Below are positions 46,555-55,906 of a DNA stretch of 64,000 nt, in pieces. Both the position numbers and the translations under genes were made by a program. The stretch's first letter is position 1, and every line of letters starts with the position of its first letter. Under the pieces are notes generated by a model that saw only the letters and a list, made by a program, of their open reading frames with translations, had not been told where the DNA came from and ran no database searches. The DNA lies in NCBI GenBank assembly GCA_900466945.1, contig UBNV01000006.1, positions 633,699 to 697,698 of the forward strand, in the 5' to 3' direction. Source of the DNA: Hyphomicrobiales bacterium (GTDB taxonomy: Bacteria > Pseudomonadota > Alphaproteobacteria > Rhizobiales > Rhizobiaceae).

Positions 46555-48198
46555 ATGAACCGGACGGAAGAAAAACTCGCAGCGCTGAACCAGCCCAAGC
46601 CTTGGTCCGGCGTGAACGCCTATCGCTCCGATCCGCTGCTCGTCGATCTGACATCCTCGCTGTCGCGCCCGCTGCGTGAGGAATACGACGTCATCGGCAA
46701 ATATGTGACTTCGCCGGAAGCTCAGGAACTGGCGCGTATGGCCAATGCCAGCCCGCCGCAGCTCAGAACCCATGGCGTGCGCGGCGAACGGCTCGACGTC
46801 GTCGAATTCCATCCCGCCTGGCACGCCCTGATGCGCCGCTCGATGGCCTCGGGCCTGCATTCCTCCGTCTGGGAAAATGCACCGGAAGCCCGTGGCCATG
46901 AGCACAAGGCCCGCGCCGTCCGCTTCTTCCTCACCGCCCAGCTCGAATCGGGCCATCTCTGCCCACTCACCATGACCAGCGCCTCGGTCGCAGCCCTTGT
47001 TGCTTCGCCGGCTGTTCAGAAAGAATGGACGCCGCGCATCCTGTCGCGCAAATACGACAGCAGCAACAGGCCACCGATGCAGAAGAGCGCCGTCACCATC
47101 GGCATGGGTATGACCGAAAAGCAGGGCGGCACGGATGTGCGCGCCAACACCACGACCGGCGAACGGGTCGGCGAGGGGATCTACCGCCTCGCGGGCCACA
47201 AGTGGTTCATGTCCGCCCCGATGAGCGACGCCTTCGTCATGCTCGCCCAGACCAAGGACGGCATGGGCTGCTTCCTCGTTCCGCGCCTCCTGGAAGATGG
47301 TTCCGCCAACGGGCTGGAATTCCAGCGCCTGAAGGACAAGCTCGGCAACCGCTCCAACGCCTCCTCCGAGGTCGAGTTCTCCGAAACCTTCGGCTTCCTC
47401 CTCGGCACCCCAGGCGATGGGGTGCGCACCATCCTCGACATGGTAACGCTGACCCGCCTCGATTGCGCGCTCTCCTCTGCCGGCATGATGCGTGCTTCGA
47501 TGGCCGAAGCCGTGCATCACGTGCGCGGCCGCGCCGTCTTCGGCAAGAACCTCATCGATCAACCGATGATGACCCGTGTCCTGGCCGACATGGCGCTTGA
47601 TGTCGCTGCAGCCACCGCACTTGCCTTCCGCTTGGCCGACAGCTTCGACAAGGCGCGCGAAAACCCCGTCGATGCAGCTTATGCCCGCGTCATGACGCCG
47701 GTCGCCAAATACTGGATCTGCAAGATCGCACCCGGTCTGATCTACGAAGCCATGGAATGCATCGGCGGCAGTGGCTATGTCGAGGAACGCCCGATTGCGA
47801 GGCATTATCGCGAAGCCCCGGTCAATGCGATCTGGGAAGGCTCCGGCAATGTCATGGCGCTGGATGTCTTGCGTGTGCTGAGCCGCGGCAAGGATCTCTT
47901 CGAAACGCTGTTTGCCGGTCTCGAGCGGGATCTCGGTCCCTCCGGCAAGAAGACCGTGGAAGTCCTGCGCGCCGCAACGGCGCTTGCCGAACGCGACGAA
48001 GCCGCCGGCCGTCTTCTGATCGAGCAACTGGCGCTCGCCGCCGGTGCCGCCGAGCTTTATCGCCTGGGCGCCGGCAAGATCGCCGATGCCTTCCTCGAAT
48101 CACGCCTGGCCGGTGGCTGGCGCCATACCTATGGCGTGCTCGATGCGCGCTTCGATTCCCGCTACGTGCTGGATCTGCTCTATCCGCCCGCCACCTGA
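46555..48198 (+). CDS. aidB: AidB-like acyl-CoA dehydrogenase
   Basis: Flavoprotein (547 aa) of the AidB branch of acyl-CoA dehydrogenases, which binds DNA in E. coli and is linked to the alkylation response. Matches to E. coli AidB are strong and collinear: NQPKPWSGVN, FHPAWHALM, IGMGMTEKQGGTDV, GHKWFMSAPMSDA, LKDKLGNRSNASSEVEF, CIGGSGYVEE and NAIWEGSGN, with FAD-binding features intact. The start at 46555 fits the E. coli length; an in-frame ATG at 46438 with an AGGAG site would add 39 residues. No Ada-type box was noted. In Brucella the protein locates to poles and division sites. Confidence 0.9.
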   Translation: MNRTEEKLAALNQPKPWSGVNAYRSDPLLVDLTSSLSRPLREEYDVIGKYVTSPEAQELARMANASPPQLRTHGVRGERLDVVEFHPAWHALMRRSMASGLHSSVWENAPEARGHEHKARAVRFFLTAQLESGHLCPLTMTSASVAALVASPAVQKEWTPRILSRKYDSSNRPPMQKSAVTIGMGMTEKQGGTDVRANTTTGERVGEGIYRLAGHKWFMSAPMSDAFVMLAQTKDGMGCFLVPRLLEDGSANGLEFQRLKDKLGNRSNASSEVEFSETFGFLLGTPGDGVRTILDMVTLTRLDCALSSAGMMRASMAEAVHHVRGRAVFGKNLIDQPMMTRVLADMALDVAAATALAFRLADSFDKARENPVDAAYARVMTPVAKYWICKIAPGLIYEAMECIGGSGYVEERPIARHYREAPVNAIWEGSGNVMALDVLRVLSRGKDLFETLFAGLERDLGPSGKKTVEVLRAATALAERDEAAGRLLIEQLALAAGAAELYRLGAGKIADAFLESRLAGGWRHTYGVLDARFDSRYVLDLLYPPAT

Positions 48199-49115
48199 GC
48201 GGCGAGATAAAGGATCACGGGGATCGTGAAGAAGGCAGCGACCGTCTGCACGGTGGCCGCTGCCGCATAGAGATCGGCATCCCCGCCCATCTGCTTGGCC
48301 AGAACATAGCCGTTCATCGCCGTCGGCACGGCTGCACCCAGCGCGATCATCACGACGATCTCGCCTGAGAGCCCGAAGGCGAGGGCAAGCGCCACCGCGA
48401 CCACCGGAAACACGATCAGCTTGAGCAGCAGTGTCAGCAACACGCTCGGCTGCGGCTTCAGCGCGTCGGCGATCCGGAGCCCCGCACCGACGGTCACAAG
48501 ACCCAGGCCCAGCGAGGCGCTGGCGACCAGATCAACCGCCGTCATCAGCGGCGCATAGACGGTCAGCTTAGCAAGGTTCACGGCAACGCCGAGTGCCGCA
48601 CCGATGATGATCGGATTGGTGACGATTCGCACGACGAAGGTCTTGAGATTGCGGCTTTCTCCGGAAAACCAGACCATGATGCCGACATTGATCAGGTTGA
48701 GCGGTACGATGATGGAGGCCATGATCACGGCGATGACCGTCAAACCTGTCGCACCGGTGAGCTTTTCCGCGATGGCGAGCGCCATGAAACCGTTCCAGCG
48801 CGTCGAGGTCTGGAAGACGGACGTATAGGCGGGCCCACCCATGCCGCTCCGCTTGAGAAGCGGCCAGAGCGCCAGCACAAGACCCGTCATCACGCCAACG
48901 GCGAGCAAGGAGACAAGACCCACGCTGCCGCTGTCCAAGGCCGAGAAGTCAGCAGATGACAGCGTCTGAAACAGCAGGGCCGGGAAGAGGACGAAATAGC
49001 CGAACTGCTCGAGCCCGCCCCAGAAGCTCTCATTGATCAGTGAAGTGCGCTTGAGCACCACGCCGAGGATCACGAGCAGGAAGATCGGCAGGATGCTTTC
49101 GAAGATGATCAGCAT
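48180..49115 (-). CDS. AEC family transporter (auxin efflux carrier-like)
   Basis: A 311-aa protein with about ten transmembrane helices in two inverted halves, beginning MLIIFESILPIFLLVILGVV, which is typical of the AEC/PIN-like family (Pfam Mem_trans). Bacterial members are malonate or similar organic-acid carriers; the substrate cannot be told here. The start at 49115 is chosen over the longer frame from 49223, which lacks hydrophobic character. Its 3' end overlaps the convergent aidB gene by 19 bases. Confidence 0.86.
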   Translation of the reverse strand: MLIIFESILPIFLLVILGVVLKRTSLINESFWGGLEQFGYFVLFPALLFQTLSSADFSALDSGSVGLVSLLAVGVMTGLVLALWPLLKRSGMGGPAYTSVFQTSTRWNGFMALAIAEKLTGATGLTVIAVIMASIIVPLNLINVGIMVWFSGESRNLKTFVVRIVTNPIIIGAALGVAVNLAKLTVYAPLMTAVDLVASASLGLGLVTVGAGLRIADALKPQPSVLLTLLLKLIVFPVVAVALALAFGLSGEIVVMIALGAAVPTAMNGYVLAKQMGGDADLYAAAATVQTVAAFFTIPVILYLAAQVAGG

Positions 49116-49195
49116 GGCGTGTCCAGGATGGCGGGCAGGGGAGGGGTAGACCCGGAAAACCCTACATTCAATCGAAATTCGTGTCCCGGCGACAT

Positions 49196-49215
49196 TTTCA
49201 GCCAAGTGGCTGAAA
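49196..49215. promoter_or_regulatory. 20-bp perfect palindrome, candidate operator
   Basis: TTTCAGCCA (49196-49204), AG, TGGCTGAAA (49207-49215): 9-bp arms with no mismatch in the divergent gap between the AEC transporter and the small membrane protein. About 20 bases further lies TTAA-N7-TTTAC (49242-49257), one base from the CtrA consensus TTAA-N7-TTAAC. The palindrome looks like a site for a dimeric repressor; which protein binds is unknown. Confidence 0.5.
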
Positions 49216-49318
49216 CTGCTCATCCACAGGCGCCGTTAACCTTAACAAAGGGTTTACGTTGCGCAGCGACGCCGAACGGGCCACCTTTTGGGCGGAACAG
49301 ACGTTAAAGGGTACAGTG

Positions 49319-49504
49319 GTGACGGACGCTGTTTGTGCACGGCCGGTGGCGACCATCATGATGATGGTGTTTTTCTCAGGGTTGGCGCTCGATATCGCTG
49401 TCCCTGCGACCGTGCTGACCGCGATGGCGTCACTGAAATGGCTGGTGGAAAGCTGGCCGGCGGCAAATGATTTGCCGTTCGATCAAAAGGCGGAAACGGC
49501 ATGA
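49319..49504 (+). CDS. small membrane protein upstream of DUF6105
   Basis: A 61-aa protein with a hydrophobic segment (IMMMVFFSGLALDIAVPATVL, read in parts, about residues 12-32) and an acidic tail ending [10 protein letters not shown]. Its stop overlaps the ATG of the next gene (ATGA), so the two are coupled. Start is uncertain: GTG at 49319 follows AAAGGG at good distance, while a TTG at 49259 also follows AAAGGG and would give 81 aa. No known domain is recognised. Confidence 0.62.
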   Translation: MTDAVCARPVATIMMMVFFSGLALDIAVPATVLTAMASLKWLVESWPAANDLPFDQKAETA

Positions 49505-49836
49505 AGACACTTCTGCTCTTGTGGGCTTTGCCCATCACGATCCTCGGTGCCTGGTACGGTCTGTCCTACTACGACATGAGCTTCGGCTTCTTCATGCTGA
49601 CCCGTGACGCCCATGATCTCGTATTCCAGATCTACGGAAACGTGCTGGGCATTGCGCCGGAAACAATCCCGCCGCTGGTGCTGCGCGCGATCATCGTCGA
49701 CAGCCTGATCCTGTTTGCGATCATCGGCTTCCGTCGCCGCAAGCAGATCAAGGCCTGGTGGTCGGCACGTCAGGAAACGTCGTCTGAAATCGCGGACATG
49801 CGGGCAAGCCCTGAAAGCCTGTCCAGCGCCCCCTGA
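49501..49836 (+). CDS. DUF6105 family membrane protein
   Basis: A 111-aa protein with two or three transmembrane helices (about 4-22 and 62-78) and a conserved middle [24 protein letters not shown] that I associate with DUF6105 of Rhizobiales. The C-terminal tail is polar. Function unknown. Its last 67 bases overlap the convergent ruvX gene. Confidence 0.72.
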   Translation: MKTLLLLWALPITILGAWYGLSYYDMSFGFFMLTRDAHDLVFQIYGNVLGIAPETIPPLVLRAIIVDSLILFAIIGFRRRKQIKAWWSARQETSSEIADMRASPESLSSAP

Positions 49837-50267
49837 AGGATGAAGCTTGCCGCGGCGGAATCAATCCGCTCGCTGCGTTTGGCGCGTGACACGTCCATTT
49901 CCAGCAACGCCCGTTCGGCCGCCACTGTCGACAGCCGCTCGTCCCAATAGACGAAGGGGATATCGGTCTTTTCCGACATCGAGCGCACGAAGGCGCGCGT
50001 CGCCTGGACCCTGGGACCGGACGAGCCATCCATATTGACCGGAAGCCCGATCACGAAGGCGACGATCTTTTCTTTTGCAGCGAAGGCGAGAAGCACCTCG
50101 GCATCCTGCGTGAACTTCACACGCTTGATCACGGGGCGAGGGGTGGCGAAGCGCCGGCCGAGATCGGAGGCAGATAGGCCGATCGTCTTCGTGCCGAGGT
50201 CGAGCCCGGCAATTGCCTCGCCGGGTTTCAACTGCACTGCCAGTTCCTCGATCGTCAGCGTCGCCAT
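49770..50267 (-). CDS. ruvX: Holliday junction resolvase-like / pre-16S rRNA nuclease YqgF
   Basis: RNase H-fold nuclease (165 aa) of the YqgF/RuvX family, which trims the 16S rRNA 5' end in E. coli. The first acidic residue is Asp23 in [13 protein letters not shown]; the WDERLST motif and a late Asp in ERIDSAAA are also present. The start MATLTIEE at 50267 is chosen; two residues more are possible at 50273. It ends inside the convergent DUF6105 gene. Confidence 0.9.
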   Translation of the reverse strand: MATLTIEELAVQLKPGEAIAGLDLGTKTIGLSASDLGRRFATPRPVIKRVKFTQDAEVLLAFAAKEKIVAFVIGLPVNMDGSSGPRVQATRAFVRSMSEKTDIPFVYWDERLSTVAAERALLEMDVSRAKRSERIDSAAASFILQGALDRLSGLARMSAISDDVS

Positions 50268-50285
50268 GCCCACCAGTCCTGTTCT

Positions 50286-50582
50286 TTAGCGCTTGCGCAC
50301 GAATTCGGTTCTGAGCACGAGGCCCTTGATCCCGTCGAAGCGGCAGTCGATTTCCGCGGGATCATCCGTCAGCCGGATCGAGCGGATGACTGTGCCTTGC
50401 TTCAGTGTCTGGCCGGCACCTTTGACCTTGAGGTCCTTGATCAGGACCACCGAATCGCCATCAGCAAGCTCGGTTCCGGACGCGTCGCGGGCAGTGGGCT
50501 TGGCCGCTGCCGCTGCTGCAAGTTCGGATGCGGGACGCCATTCGCCGGTCGCCTCGTCATACACGTAGTCGTCATCGGCCAT
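50286..50582 (-). CDS. PhnA/YjdM-domain protein lacking the zinc ribbon
   Basis: A 98-aa protein whose C-terminal half matches the PhnA (YjdM) SH3-like domain: [14 protein letters not shown] and [20 protein letters not shown]. The N-terminal zinc ribbon of typical YjdM is absent and replaced by an acidic/Ala-rich segment ([19 protein letters not shown]). The family name 'alkylphosphonate utilisation' is historical; the role is unknown. It lies 18 bases upstream of ruvX on the same strand. The start at 50582 is preferred over the longer frame because of the GAAAGGA site. Confidence 0.78.
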   Translation of the reverse strand: MADDDYVYDEATGEWRPASELAAAAAAKPTARDASGTELADGDSVVLIKDLKVKGAGQTLKQGTVIRSIRLTDDPAEIDCRFDGIKGLVLRTEFVRKR

Positions 50583-50728
50583 GGTCGTTCCTTTCTTGCA
50601 CTCAGCGCTACGGCTGTCATGCTCGCCGCTTAAACCGTCCGGACCGGCGAGGCAACTCGACGCCCCGTTGCCGAAGGCCCGGCTTGCCATATATTCCGAC
50701 CGACATTTCAAGACCGGAGACTGACATC

Positions 50729-51433
50729 ATGAAAATCACCTGGCTCGGCCATGCCGCCTTCCGCCTCGACTCGGCCAAGGCCTCGATCCTCATCGACCCC
50801 TTCCTGACCCACAATCCGGGCTTTGCCGGTCTCGACCGCAAGGACATGACCAAGGGCATCACCCATATCCTGCTGACCCACGGTCATGGCGACCATGTGG
50901 GCGACACGGTCCAGCTCGCCAAGGAAACCGGCGCCACGGTTCTGGCCAATGCCGATCTCGCCGCCTGGCTCGGCAGCAAGGGTGTCGACAAGCTGGAAAT
51001 GGGCAACACCGGCGGAACGATCCATTTCGAAGGCTTCACGGTCACCTTCACCAATGCGCTGCATTCTTCGGCGCAAGTGACCGAAGATGGCGTTTCCCAC
51101 GCGCTCGGCAATGCAAACGGCCTGATGATGCATTTCGAGGACGAAGCCTCGGTGCTGCACATGGGCGACACCGACATCTTCTCCGACATGAAGCTGATCA
51201 ACGAACTGCATCAGCCGGATGTCGGTCTTGTCCCGATCGGTGACCGCTTCACCATGGGCGGTGCGGTGGCGGCACTCGCCTGCCAGCGCTTCTTCGACTT
51301 CAAGACAGCGATCCCCTGCCACTACGGATCCTTCCCGATCATCGACCAGACGCCGGAAAAATTCGTCGCTGGCATGGACGGAACCCGCACCCGCGTTGTC
51401 GCCCCGCAGGCAGGCTCCGCCGTCGAGGTCTGA
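50729..51433 (+). CDS. metal-dependent hydrolase, UPF0173 family
   Basis: Metallo-beta-lactamase-fold hydrolase (234 aa). Zinc ligands His51, His53, Asp55 and His56 are in [10 protein letters not shown]; later [10 protein letters not shown] (Asp) and IPCHYGSFP (His) complete the site. The start [11 protein letters not shown] and the length are those of UPF0173 (YtkL-like). Substrate unknown. It stands upstream of gatC as in other rhizobia, with a separate promoter for gatC between them. Confidence 0.9.
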   Translation: MKITWLGHAAFRLDSAKASILIDPFLTHNPGFAGLDRKDMTKGITHILLTHGHGDHVGDTVQLAKETGATVLANADLAAWLGSKGVDKLEMGNTGGTIHFEGFTVTFTNALHSSAQVTEDGVSHALGNANGLMMHFEDEASVLHMGDTDIFSDMKLINELHQPDVGLVPIGDRFTMGGAVAALACQRFFDFKTAIPCHYGSFPIIDQTPEKFVAGMDGTRTRVVAPQAGSAVEV

Positions 51434-51441
51434 CAAACCCC

Positions 51442-51470
51442 GTTGCCTCAGCGCTTGACGGCCATTATAG
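51442..51470 (+). promoter_or_regulatory. candidate gatC promoter
   Basis: GTTGCC (51442-51447), 17-base spacer, TTATAG (51465-51470); start near 51477, about 23 bases before gatC. The -10 element is strong. Confidence 0.5.
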
Positions 51471-51499
51471 CGAAGAAAACAGCTTATCCGGAGAATGCC

Positions 51500-51787
51500 A
51501 TGTCTGTTGACCTCGCCACCGTCAAGCGCGTCGCCCGCCTTGCCCGCCTCGCTGTGAGTGATGAGGATGCCGCGCGCATGACCGGAGAGCTGAACGGCAT
51601 TCTGGGCTTCGTCGAGCAACTGGACGAAGTGGACGTCATGGGCGTCGAGCCGATGACCTCGGTCACGCCCATGGCGATGAAGAAGCGCGCAGACGTGGTC
51701 ACCGATGGCAACAAGGCCGATGCCATTGTCGCCAATGCGCCGGCAACCGACCGCAATTACTTCCAGGTGCCGAAGGTCGTCGAATAA
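51500..51787 (+). CDS. gatC: glutamyl-tRNA(Gln)/aspartyl-tRNA(Asn) amidotransferase subunit C
   Basis: Small stabilising subunit (95 aa) of the GatCAB amidotransferase. It shows [39 protein letters not shown] (read in parts) and the final [12 protein letters not shown], all typical of GatC. The start at 51500 follows CCGGAGAA. gatA begins 78 bases downstream. Confidence 0.95.
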   Translation: MSVDLATVKRVARLARLAVSDEDAARMTGELNGILGFVEQLDEVDVMGVEPMTSVTPMAMKKRADVVTDGNKADAIVANAPATDRNYFQVPKVVE

Positions 51788-51864
51788 GACCGACCTCAGC
51801 CCCCTGAGCCAGCCTCCCGAATTTCCCGCCCCTATGGGCGAAGACAGTCTGAAGTGAAACGACC

Positions 51865-53346
51865 ATGAGCGAACTGACCAGCCTCACCATCGCCGAAGCC
51901 CGCGCGAAACTCGCCGCAAAGGAGATCAAGGCCGTCGAACTGACGGATGCCTATCTCTCCGCGATCGATCAGGCGAATGGCGCGCTGAACGCTTATGTTG
52001 CTGTCACGCCCGACATCGCCCGCGACATGGCAAAGGCGTCCGATGCACGCATCGCCGACGGCAAGGCCGGCGTCCTGGAAGGCATTCCGCTCGGCGTCAA
52101 GGATCTCTTCGCCACCAAGGGCGTGCACACCCAGGCCTGCAGCCACATCCTCGACGGCTTCAAGCCGGAATATGAATCGACAGTCACCACCAATCTGTGG
52201 GACGCCGGCGCCGTCATGCTCGGCAAGCTCAACATGGACGAATTCGCCATGGGCTCGTCCAACGAGAGTTCCTATTACGGCCCGGCCGTGAACCCTTGGA
52301 AGGCCGCGGGCTCCGACGACAAGCTGGTTCCGGGCGGCTCGTCCGGTGGTTCGGCCGCTGCCGTCGCTGCTCATCTCTGCGCAGGTGCGACCGCAACCGA
52401 TACCGGCGGCTCGATCCGTCAGCCGGCCGCCTTCACCGGCACCGTCGGCATCAAGCCGACCTATGGTCGCTGCTCGCGCTGGGGCATCGTGGCCTTTGCC
52501 TCGTCGCTCGACCAGGCCGGTCCGATCGCCCGTGACGTGCGGGATGCCGCCATCCTTCTGAAGTCCATGGCGAGCACCGATGCGAAGGACACGACGTCGG
52601 TTGACCTTCCCGTGCCGGACTATGAAAAGGCCATCGGCGGCTCCGTGAAGGGGATGAAGATCGGTATCCCCCGGGAATACCGCATCGAAGGCATGTCGGA
52701 AGAGATCCTGGCGCTCTGGCAACAGGGCATCGCCTGGCTGAAGGAAGCCGGTGCCGAGATTGTCGACATCTCCCTGCCGCACACCAAATACGCCCTTCCG
52801 GCCTATTACATCGTGGCACCTGCCGAAGCTTCGTCGAACCTCGCCCGTTACGACGGCGTCCGCTACGGCCTGCGCGTTGACGGCAAGGACATTGCCGACA
52901 TGTACGAAAAGACCCGGGCTGCCGGCTTCGGCAAGGAAGTTCAGCGCCGCATCATGATCGGCACCTATGTTCTGTCGGCCGGTTATTACGACGCCTACTA
53001 CCTGAAGGCCCAGAAGGTCCGCACGCTGATCAAGCGCGACTTCGAACTCGCCTTCGAAGCCGGCGTCGACGCGATCCTGACGCCGATCACGCCGTCGTCT
53101 GCCTTCGCCATCGGCGACAAGGAACTCGCGGCCGATCCGGTCAAGATGTACCAGCAGGACGTTTTCAGCATCACGCTGAACATGGCGGGTCTGCCGGGTA
53201 TCTCCGTTCCCGCGGGCCTCGACAGCAAGGGCCTGCCGCTCGGCCTTCAGGTCATCGGCAAGCCCTTCGAGGAGGAAACCCTCTTCAAGACAGCTCATGT
53301 CATCGAACAGGCTGCCGGCAAGTTCACGCCGGCCAAGTGGTGGTAA
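51865..53346 (+). CDS. gatA: glutamyl-tRNA(Gln) amidotransferase subunit A
   Basis: Amidase subunit (493 aa) that releases ammonia from glutamine for transamidation of misacylated tRNA. The Ser-cisSer-Lys triad is visible: Lys79 (GVKDLF), Ser159 (GGSSGGS) and Ser183 (DTGGSIRQ). It normally compensates for missing GlnRS and/or AsnRS in alphaproteobacteria. The last codons overlap the GTG start of the next acetyltransferase gene. Confidence 0.96.
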   Translation: MSELTSLTIAEARAKLAAKEIKAVELTDAYLSAIDQANGALNAYVAVTPDIARDMAKASDARIADGKAGVLEGIPLGVKDLFATKGVHTQACSHILDGFKPEYESTVTTNLWDAGAVMLGKLNMDEFAMGSSNESSYYGPAVNPWKAAGSDDKLVPGGSSGGSAAAVAAHLCAGATATDTGGSIRQPAAFTGTVGIKPTYGRCSRWGIVAFASSLDQAGPIARDVRDAAILLKSMASTDAKDTTSVDLPVPDYEKAIGGSVKGMKIGIPREYRIEGMSEEILALWQQGIAWLKEAGAEIVDISLPHTKYALPAYYIVAPAEASSNLARYDGVRYGLRVDGKDIADMYEKTRAAGFGKEVQRRIMIGTYVLSAGYYDAYYLKAQKVRTLIKRDFELAFEAGVDAILTPITPSSAFAIGDKELAADPVKMYQQDVFSITLNMAGLPGISVPAGLDSKGLPLGLQVIGKPFEEETLFKTAHVIEQAAGKFTPAKWW

Positions 53347-53822
53347 AGGACTTCGTCATCAGGGACATGATTGCGGCCGATGCTGATAGCGTCGGCCGCG
53401 TCGGTTTCGATGCCTGGGCGGCCAATCCGGTGCTCAATGCCTACGGCGTCGACATGATGGTCAAGATCCGCCTGAGCTTCCGCCGCTTTGCCCAGGAGCA
53501 TTTCAGTCTGATCACCATCGGCGAACTTGGGGACGAGATCGCCGGCTGGACCGCTCGCGAGGGCGCGCGCGACTATATCTCCGATCTCTGGGTCAGCCCT
53601 GCCCATCAGGGTCTCGGCATAGGTTCCGCCCTGATCTCCAAACTTATTCGCGAGATGCGCTCGGAAGGCCTGAAGCGAGCAAGGATCGACACGCACGCCG
53701 CAAACGAAGGCGCCATCCGGCTCTACCAGGGCTTGGGCTTTTCCATCGTCTGGCGCGGCATGCAGCATTCCCCGTCCATGGGCATGATGGTCGAAAAGGT
53801 GAAGATGCAGCAGGTGCTCTAG
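53337..53822 (+). CDS. GNAT family N-acetyltransferase (paralogue A)
   Basis: A 161-aa acetyltransferase with the acetyl-CoA motif QGLGIGSAL (about 91-99) and a preceding strand [11 protein letters not shown]. Substrate unknown. The start is a GTG at 53337 (or 53340) within the gatA end, so it is coupled to gatA. The pieces [19 protein letters not shown] and [19 protein letters not shown] (read in parts) closely match the acetyltransferase at 55397, a local paralogue. The perfect palindrome GCGGCCCGGGCCGC (53822-53835) directly follows the stop and may stabilise or end the transcript. Confidence 0.85.
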   Translation: MVVKDFVIRDMIAADADSVGRVGFDAWAANPVLNAYGVDMMVKIRLSFRRFAQEHFSLITIGELGDEIAGWTAREGARDYISDLWVSPAHQGLGIGSALISKLIREMRSEGLKRARIDTHAANEGAIRLYQGLGFSIVWRGMQHSPSMGMMVEKVKMQQVL

Positions 53823-53957
53823 CGGCCCGGGCCGCCAGAGCGAATGTCGGCCGTTCATTCTTCCGCGGATGTGGCGCCGGCGGCGATGCTGCTCGGCGGA
53901 CCGCTGTGCTTTGTTGGTCCATACGGTCATGCATCATTGAGAGCGGGGCCATTGGCG

Positions 53958-54719
53958 TCATTTTAAAACGGCGGAGCTTGCCACCGAGACAGTCTCCGAT
54001 GCATCCCGGCGCCATGTCTTCGGCCACAGGAGCCAGGCGTCGATGTGAAGGTAAGTCCGCAGGGGCGACTTGATCACCACGACCAGAAGTCCGATCGAAA
54101 ACAGGCACCAGATGGCCGGAACCTCATTCATATTGGTCGTGGTCAGGCGTGCAAGGAACGGTCCGACAAGCCACTGATAGGCCGTAAAGCGCCACGATCC
54201 ATAGAGAAGCGGAATGATGAAGGCGGTGATCGCATAGGTTGGGAAGCCATGGAAAAGTGAGCCGCCCAGGCCATTGATCGGCAGGTCCCAGGCGATATGC
54301 CAGTTGCCGCTCACCGAGCACAGCCTCAACGCACACAGCCAGGACGATGGATCGCATTGGCCGGCCCATGTGAATGGGTAGAGCTGCAAGATCATGAAGA
54401 CCGAAGAGCCGAAGCAGGCGCCGTAGACGGGAAGCTGTATCTTGCTCCGCACCGCTTGCGGAATGAAATACATCGCCACTGCATTGATGAAGAATGGTTG
54501 GAAGGAGATGTGCAGATAGCCCAGCATGGTGGCCATCTGGTTCGATGGAAGGTCGCATCTGTTGATGACGGAGTAGCTGAAAGCCTGCAGTGCCTCCATC
54601 AGCGAAAAATAGGCCAGCGGCACCCAAAGAACGGGCTTCTCTCCTTTCCAGGCCGCGTAGGCTGTGGTCGCTATGCCCGCGACGGCCAGTGTCGTTGAAG
54701 CCGTTCCATTCCAACACAT
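53958..54719 (-). CDS. multi-pass membrane protein, DUF5765-like
   Basis: A 253-aa protein with about six or seven transmembrane segments, starting MCWNGTASTTLAVAGIATTAY. The N terminus, the FSLMEALQAFSYSVINRC segment and a Cys-containing loop (GQCDPSS, LCALRLCS) fit what I recall of DUF5765; function unknown. The start at 54719 follows GGAGAG; the frame could begin at 54749. Base composition is a little lower in GC than the neighbours. Convergent to paralogue A. Confidence 0.7.
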   Translation of the reverse strand: MCWNGTASTTLAVAGIATTAYAAWKGEKPVLWVPLAYFSLMEALQAFSYSVINRCDLPSNQMATMLGYLHISFQPFFINAVAMYFIPQAVRSKIQLPVYGACFGSSVFMILQLYPFTWAGQCDPSSWLCALRLCSVSGNWHIAWDLPINGLGGSLFHGFPTYAITAFIIPLLYGSWRFTAYQWLVGPFLARLTTTNMNEVPAIWCLFSIGLLVVVIKSPLRTYLHIDAWLLWPKTWRRDASETVSVASSAVLK

Positions 54720-54867
54720 TCGAAACTCTCCATATCCTTGCCCAATCATGTGCGAATCCGTCGGCCGACATGGCCGGCCGACGGTCGGTCCGTCTGTTCA
54801 ACAAGGAGAGGCTTCGCTCGTGTTTCGGGAGGTGGATTTTCCTTTTCAGGTGTAACGGAGCCGGGCC

Positions 54868-55125
54868 CTAACGATTGTCGAGCTCAGCCCTGACAAGCCT
54901 CAACCCCCGTTCGGTAATCCGATAAGGCTTGCCCTGTCTCGAACTGATTGCCTCCAGGCGTTTCAGCCGCCGGAAGAGTTCGATATCAAAGCCGGGATAG
55001 AGCCAGCCGTCGCGGGAGAAGCACAAGACCTTCTCGATCTTGCGTCTGTTATCGCGGTGGAGTTCGATCCAGCCGCCTTGAGCCATGAGATGAAGGATAC
55101 GCTGATCCGAGCGTGAAATGTCCAT
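54868..55125 (-). CDS. YjhX (UPF0386) family protein, putative toxin
   Basis: An 85-aa protein collinear with E. coli YjhX: MDISRSDQRILHLMAQGG at the start, CFSRDGWLYPGFD in the middle and GKPYRITERGLRLVRAELDNR (read in parts) at the end, with the same length. It looks like a small winged-helix fold. In E. coli YjhX is listed as a putative toxin paired with YjhQ, a GNAT acetyltransferase; here two related GNAT genes flank it, one divergent 271 bases away. No strong ribosome site is visible. Confidence 0.85.
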   Translation of the reverse strand: MDISRSDQRILHLMAQGGWIELHRDNRRKIEKVLCFSRDGWLYPGFDIELFRRLKRLEAISSRQGKPYRITERGLRLVRAELDNR

Positions 55126-55396
55126 GGAATGAAGTCCGGAGATGGCGCGCAAATTCGCGCGCATGAAAACGGATCCGGCGCCGTGGGCGTCGGGGCTTCG
55201 TTTTCTGGCCCTGGCCGGTGGATCCTTTGACGGATCGCGGCAGGGCCTCTACCGGGTCTCGGACGAACCGAACATCAAAACTCCTTTGGACAAGCCGGTC
55301 TTAACATGACGCCCCCGAGCCGTCCATTCCGGCCCAGACGATACTCTGGTCAAGAATCGCGGTCGGTGATTTACTGCCGGCAACGATGAGGTGAGG

Positions 55397-55906
55397 ATGG
55401 TCACGGTCCGAAAGGCTCGACAGGACGATGCGGAATACCTGACGGCGGTCGGCTTGCGCGCCTGGCGCAAGGCGATGTCGTCTGTCGGCGAGGCCGCGGA
55501 AATGGCTGCCAACGCGCGGGATGCCTTTGCCCGCTTCACTGAGGACGGCTGGATCACGATCACGATCGTCGAGAAGTCGGGGATGATTGCAGGCTGGGCT
55601 GCCCGCGAAGACATGGACGAAGTCATCTCCGATTTCTGGATCGACCCGGATTACGAAGGCCAGGGCCTGGGCACCGCACTCCTGGCCGCCCTGGAAGACG
55701 AGATGCGGGCGCAGGGTTTCTCACTCGCCCGCCTGCAGACACATGCAATGAATGGTGATGCGCTGAACTTCTTCGAAAATAAGGGCTATACGGTGAACTG
55801 GCTGACCGTCAGCTACAATCCGAAGCTTGACCGAGACGTCCAGTCGGTCGGCCTGTCGAAGTCTTTGTCAGACGAGCCTGCCACCGGCTACGGCCAGGAA
55901 TTTTAG
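55397..55906 (+). CDS. GNAT family N-acetyltransferase (paralogue B)
   Basis: A 169-aa acetyltransferase with the acetyl-CoA motif QGLGTAL around residues 95-101 and SDFWIDPDYE before it. It is a paralogue of the protein at 53337 (shared [31 protein letters not shown]). The ATG at 55397 follows GATGAGGTGAGG. It is divergent from the yjhX-like gene, so it may be the YjhQ-like partner. The C terminus has about 30 extra residues compared with paralogue A. Its stop overlaps the convergent DUF1294 gene by 4 bases. Confidence 0.85.
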   Translation: MVTVRKARQDDAEYLTAVGLRAWRKAMSSVGEAAEMAANARDAFARFTEDGWITITIVEKSGMIAGWAAREDMDEVISDFWIDPDYEGQGLGTALLAALEDEMRAQGFSLARLQTHAMNGDALNFFENKGYTVNWLTVSYNPKLDRDVQSVGLSKSLSDEPATGYGQEF

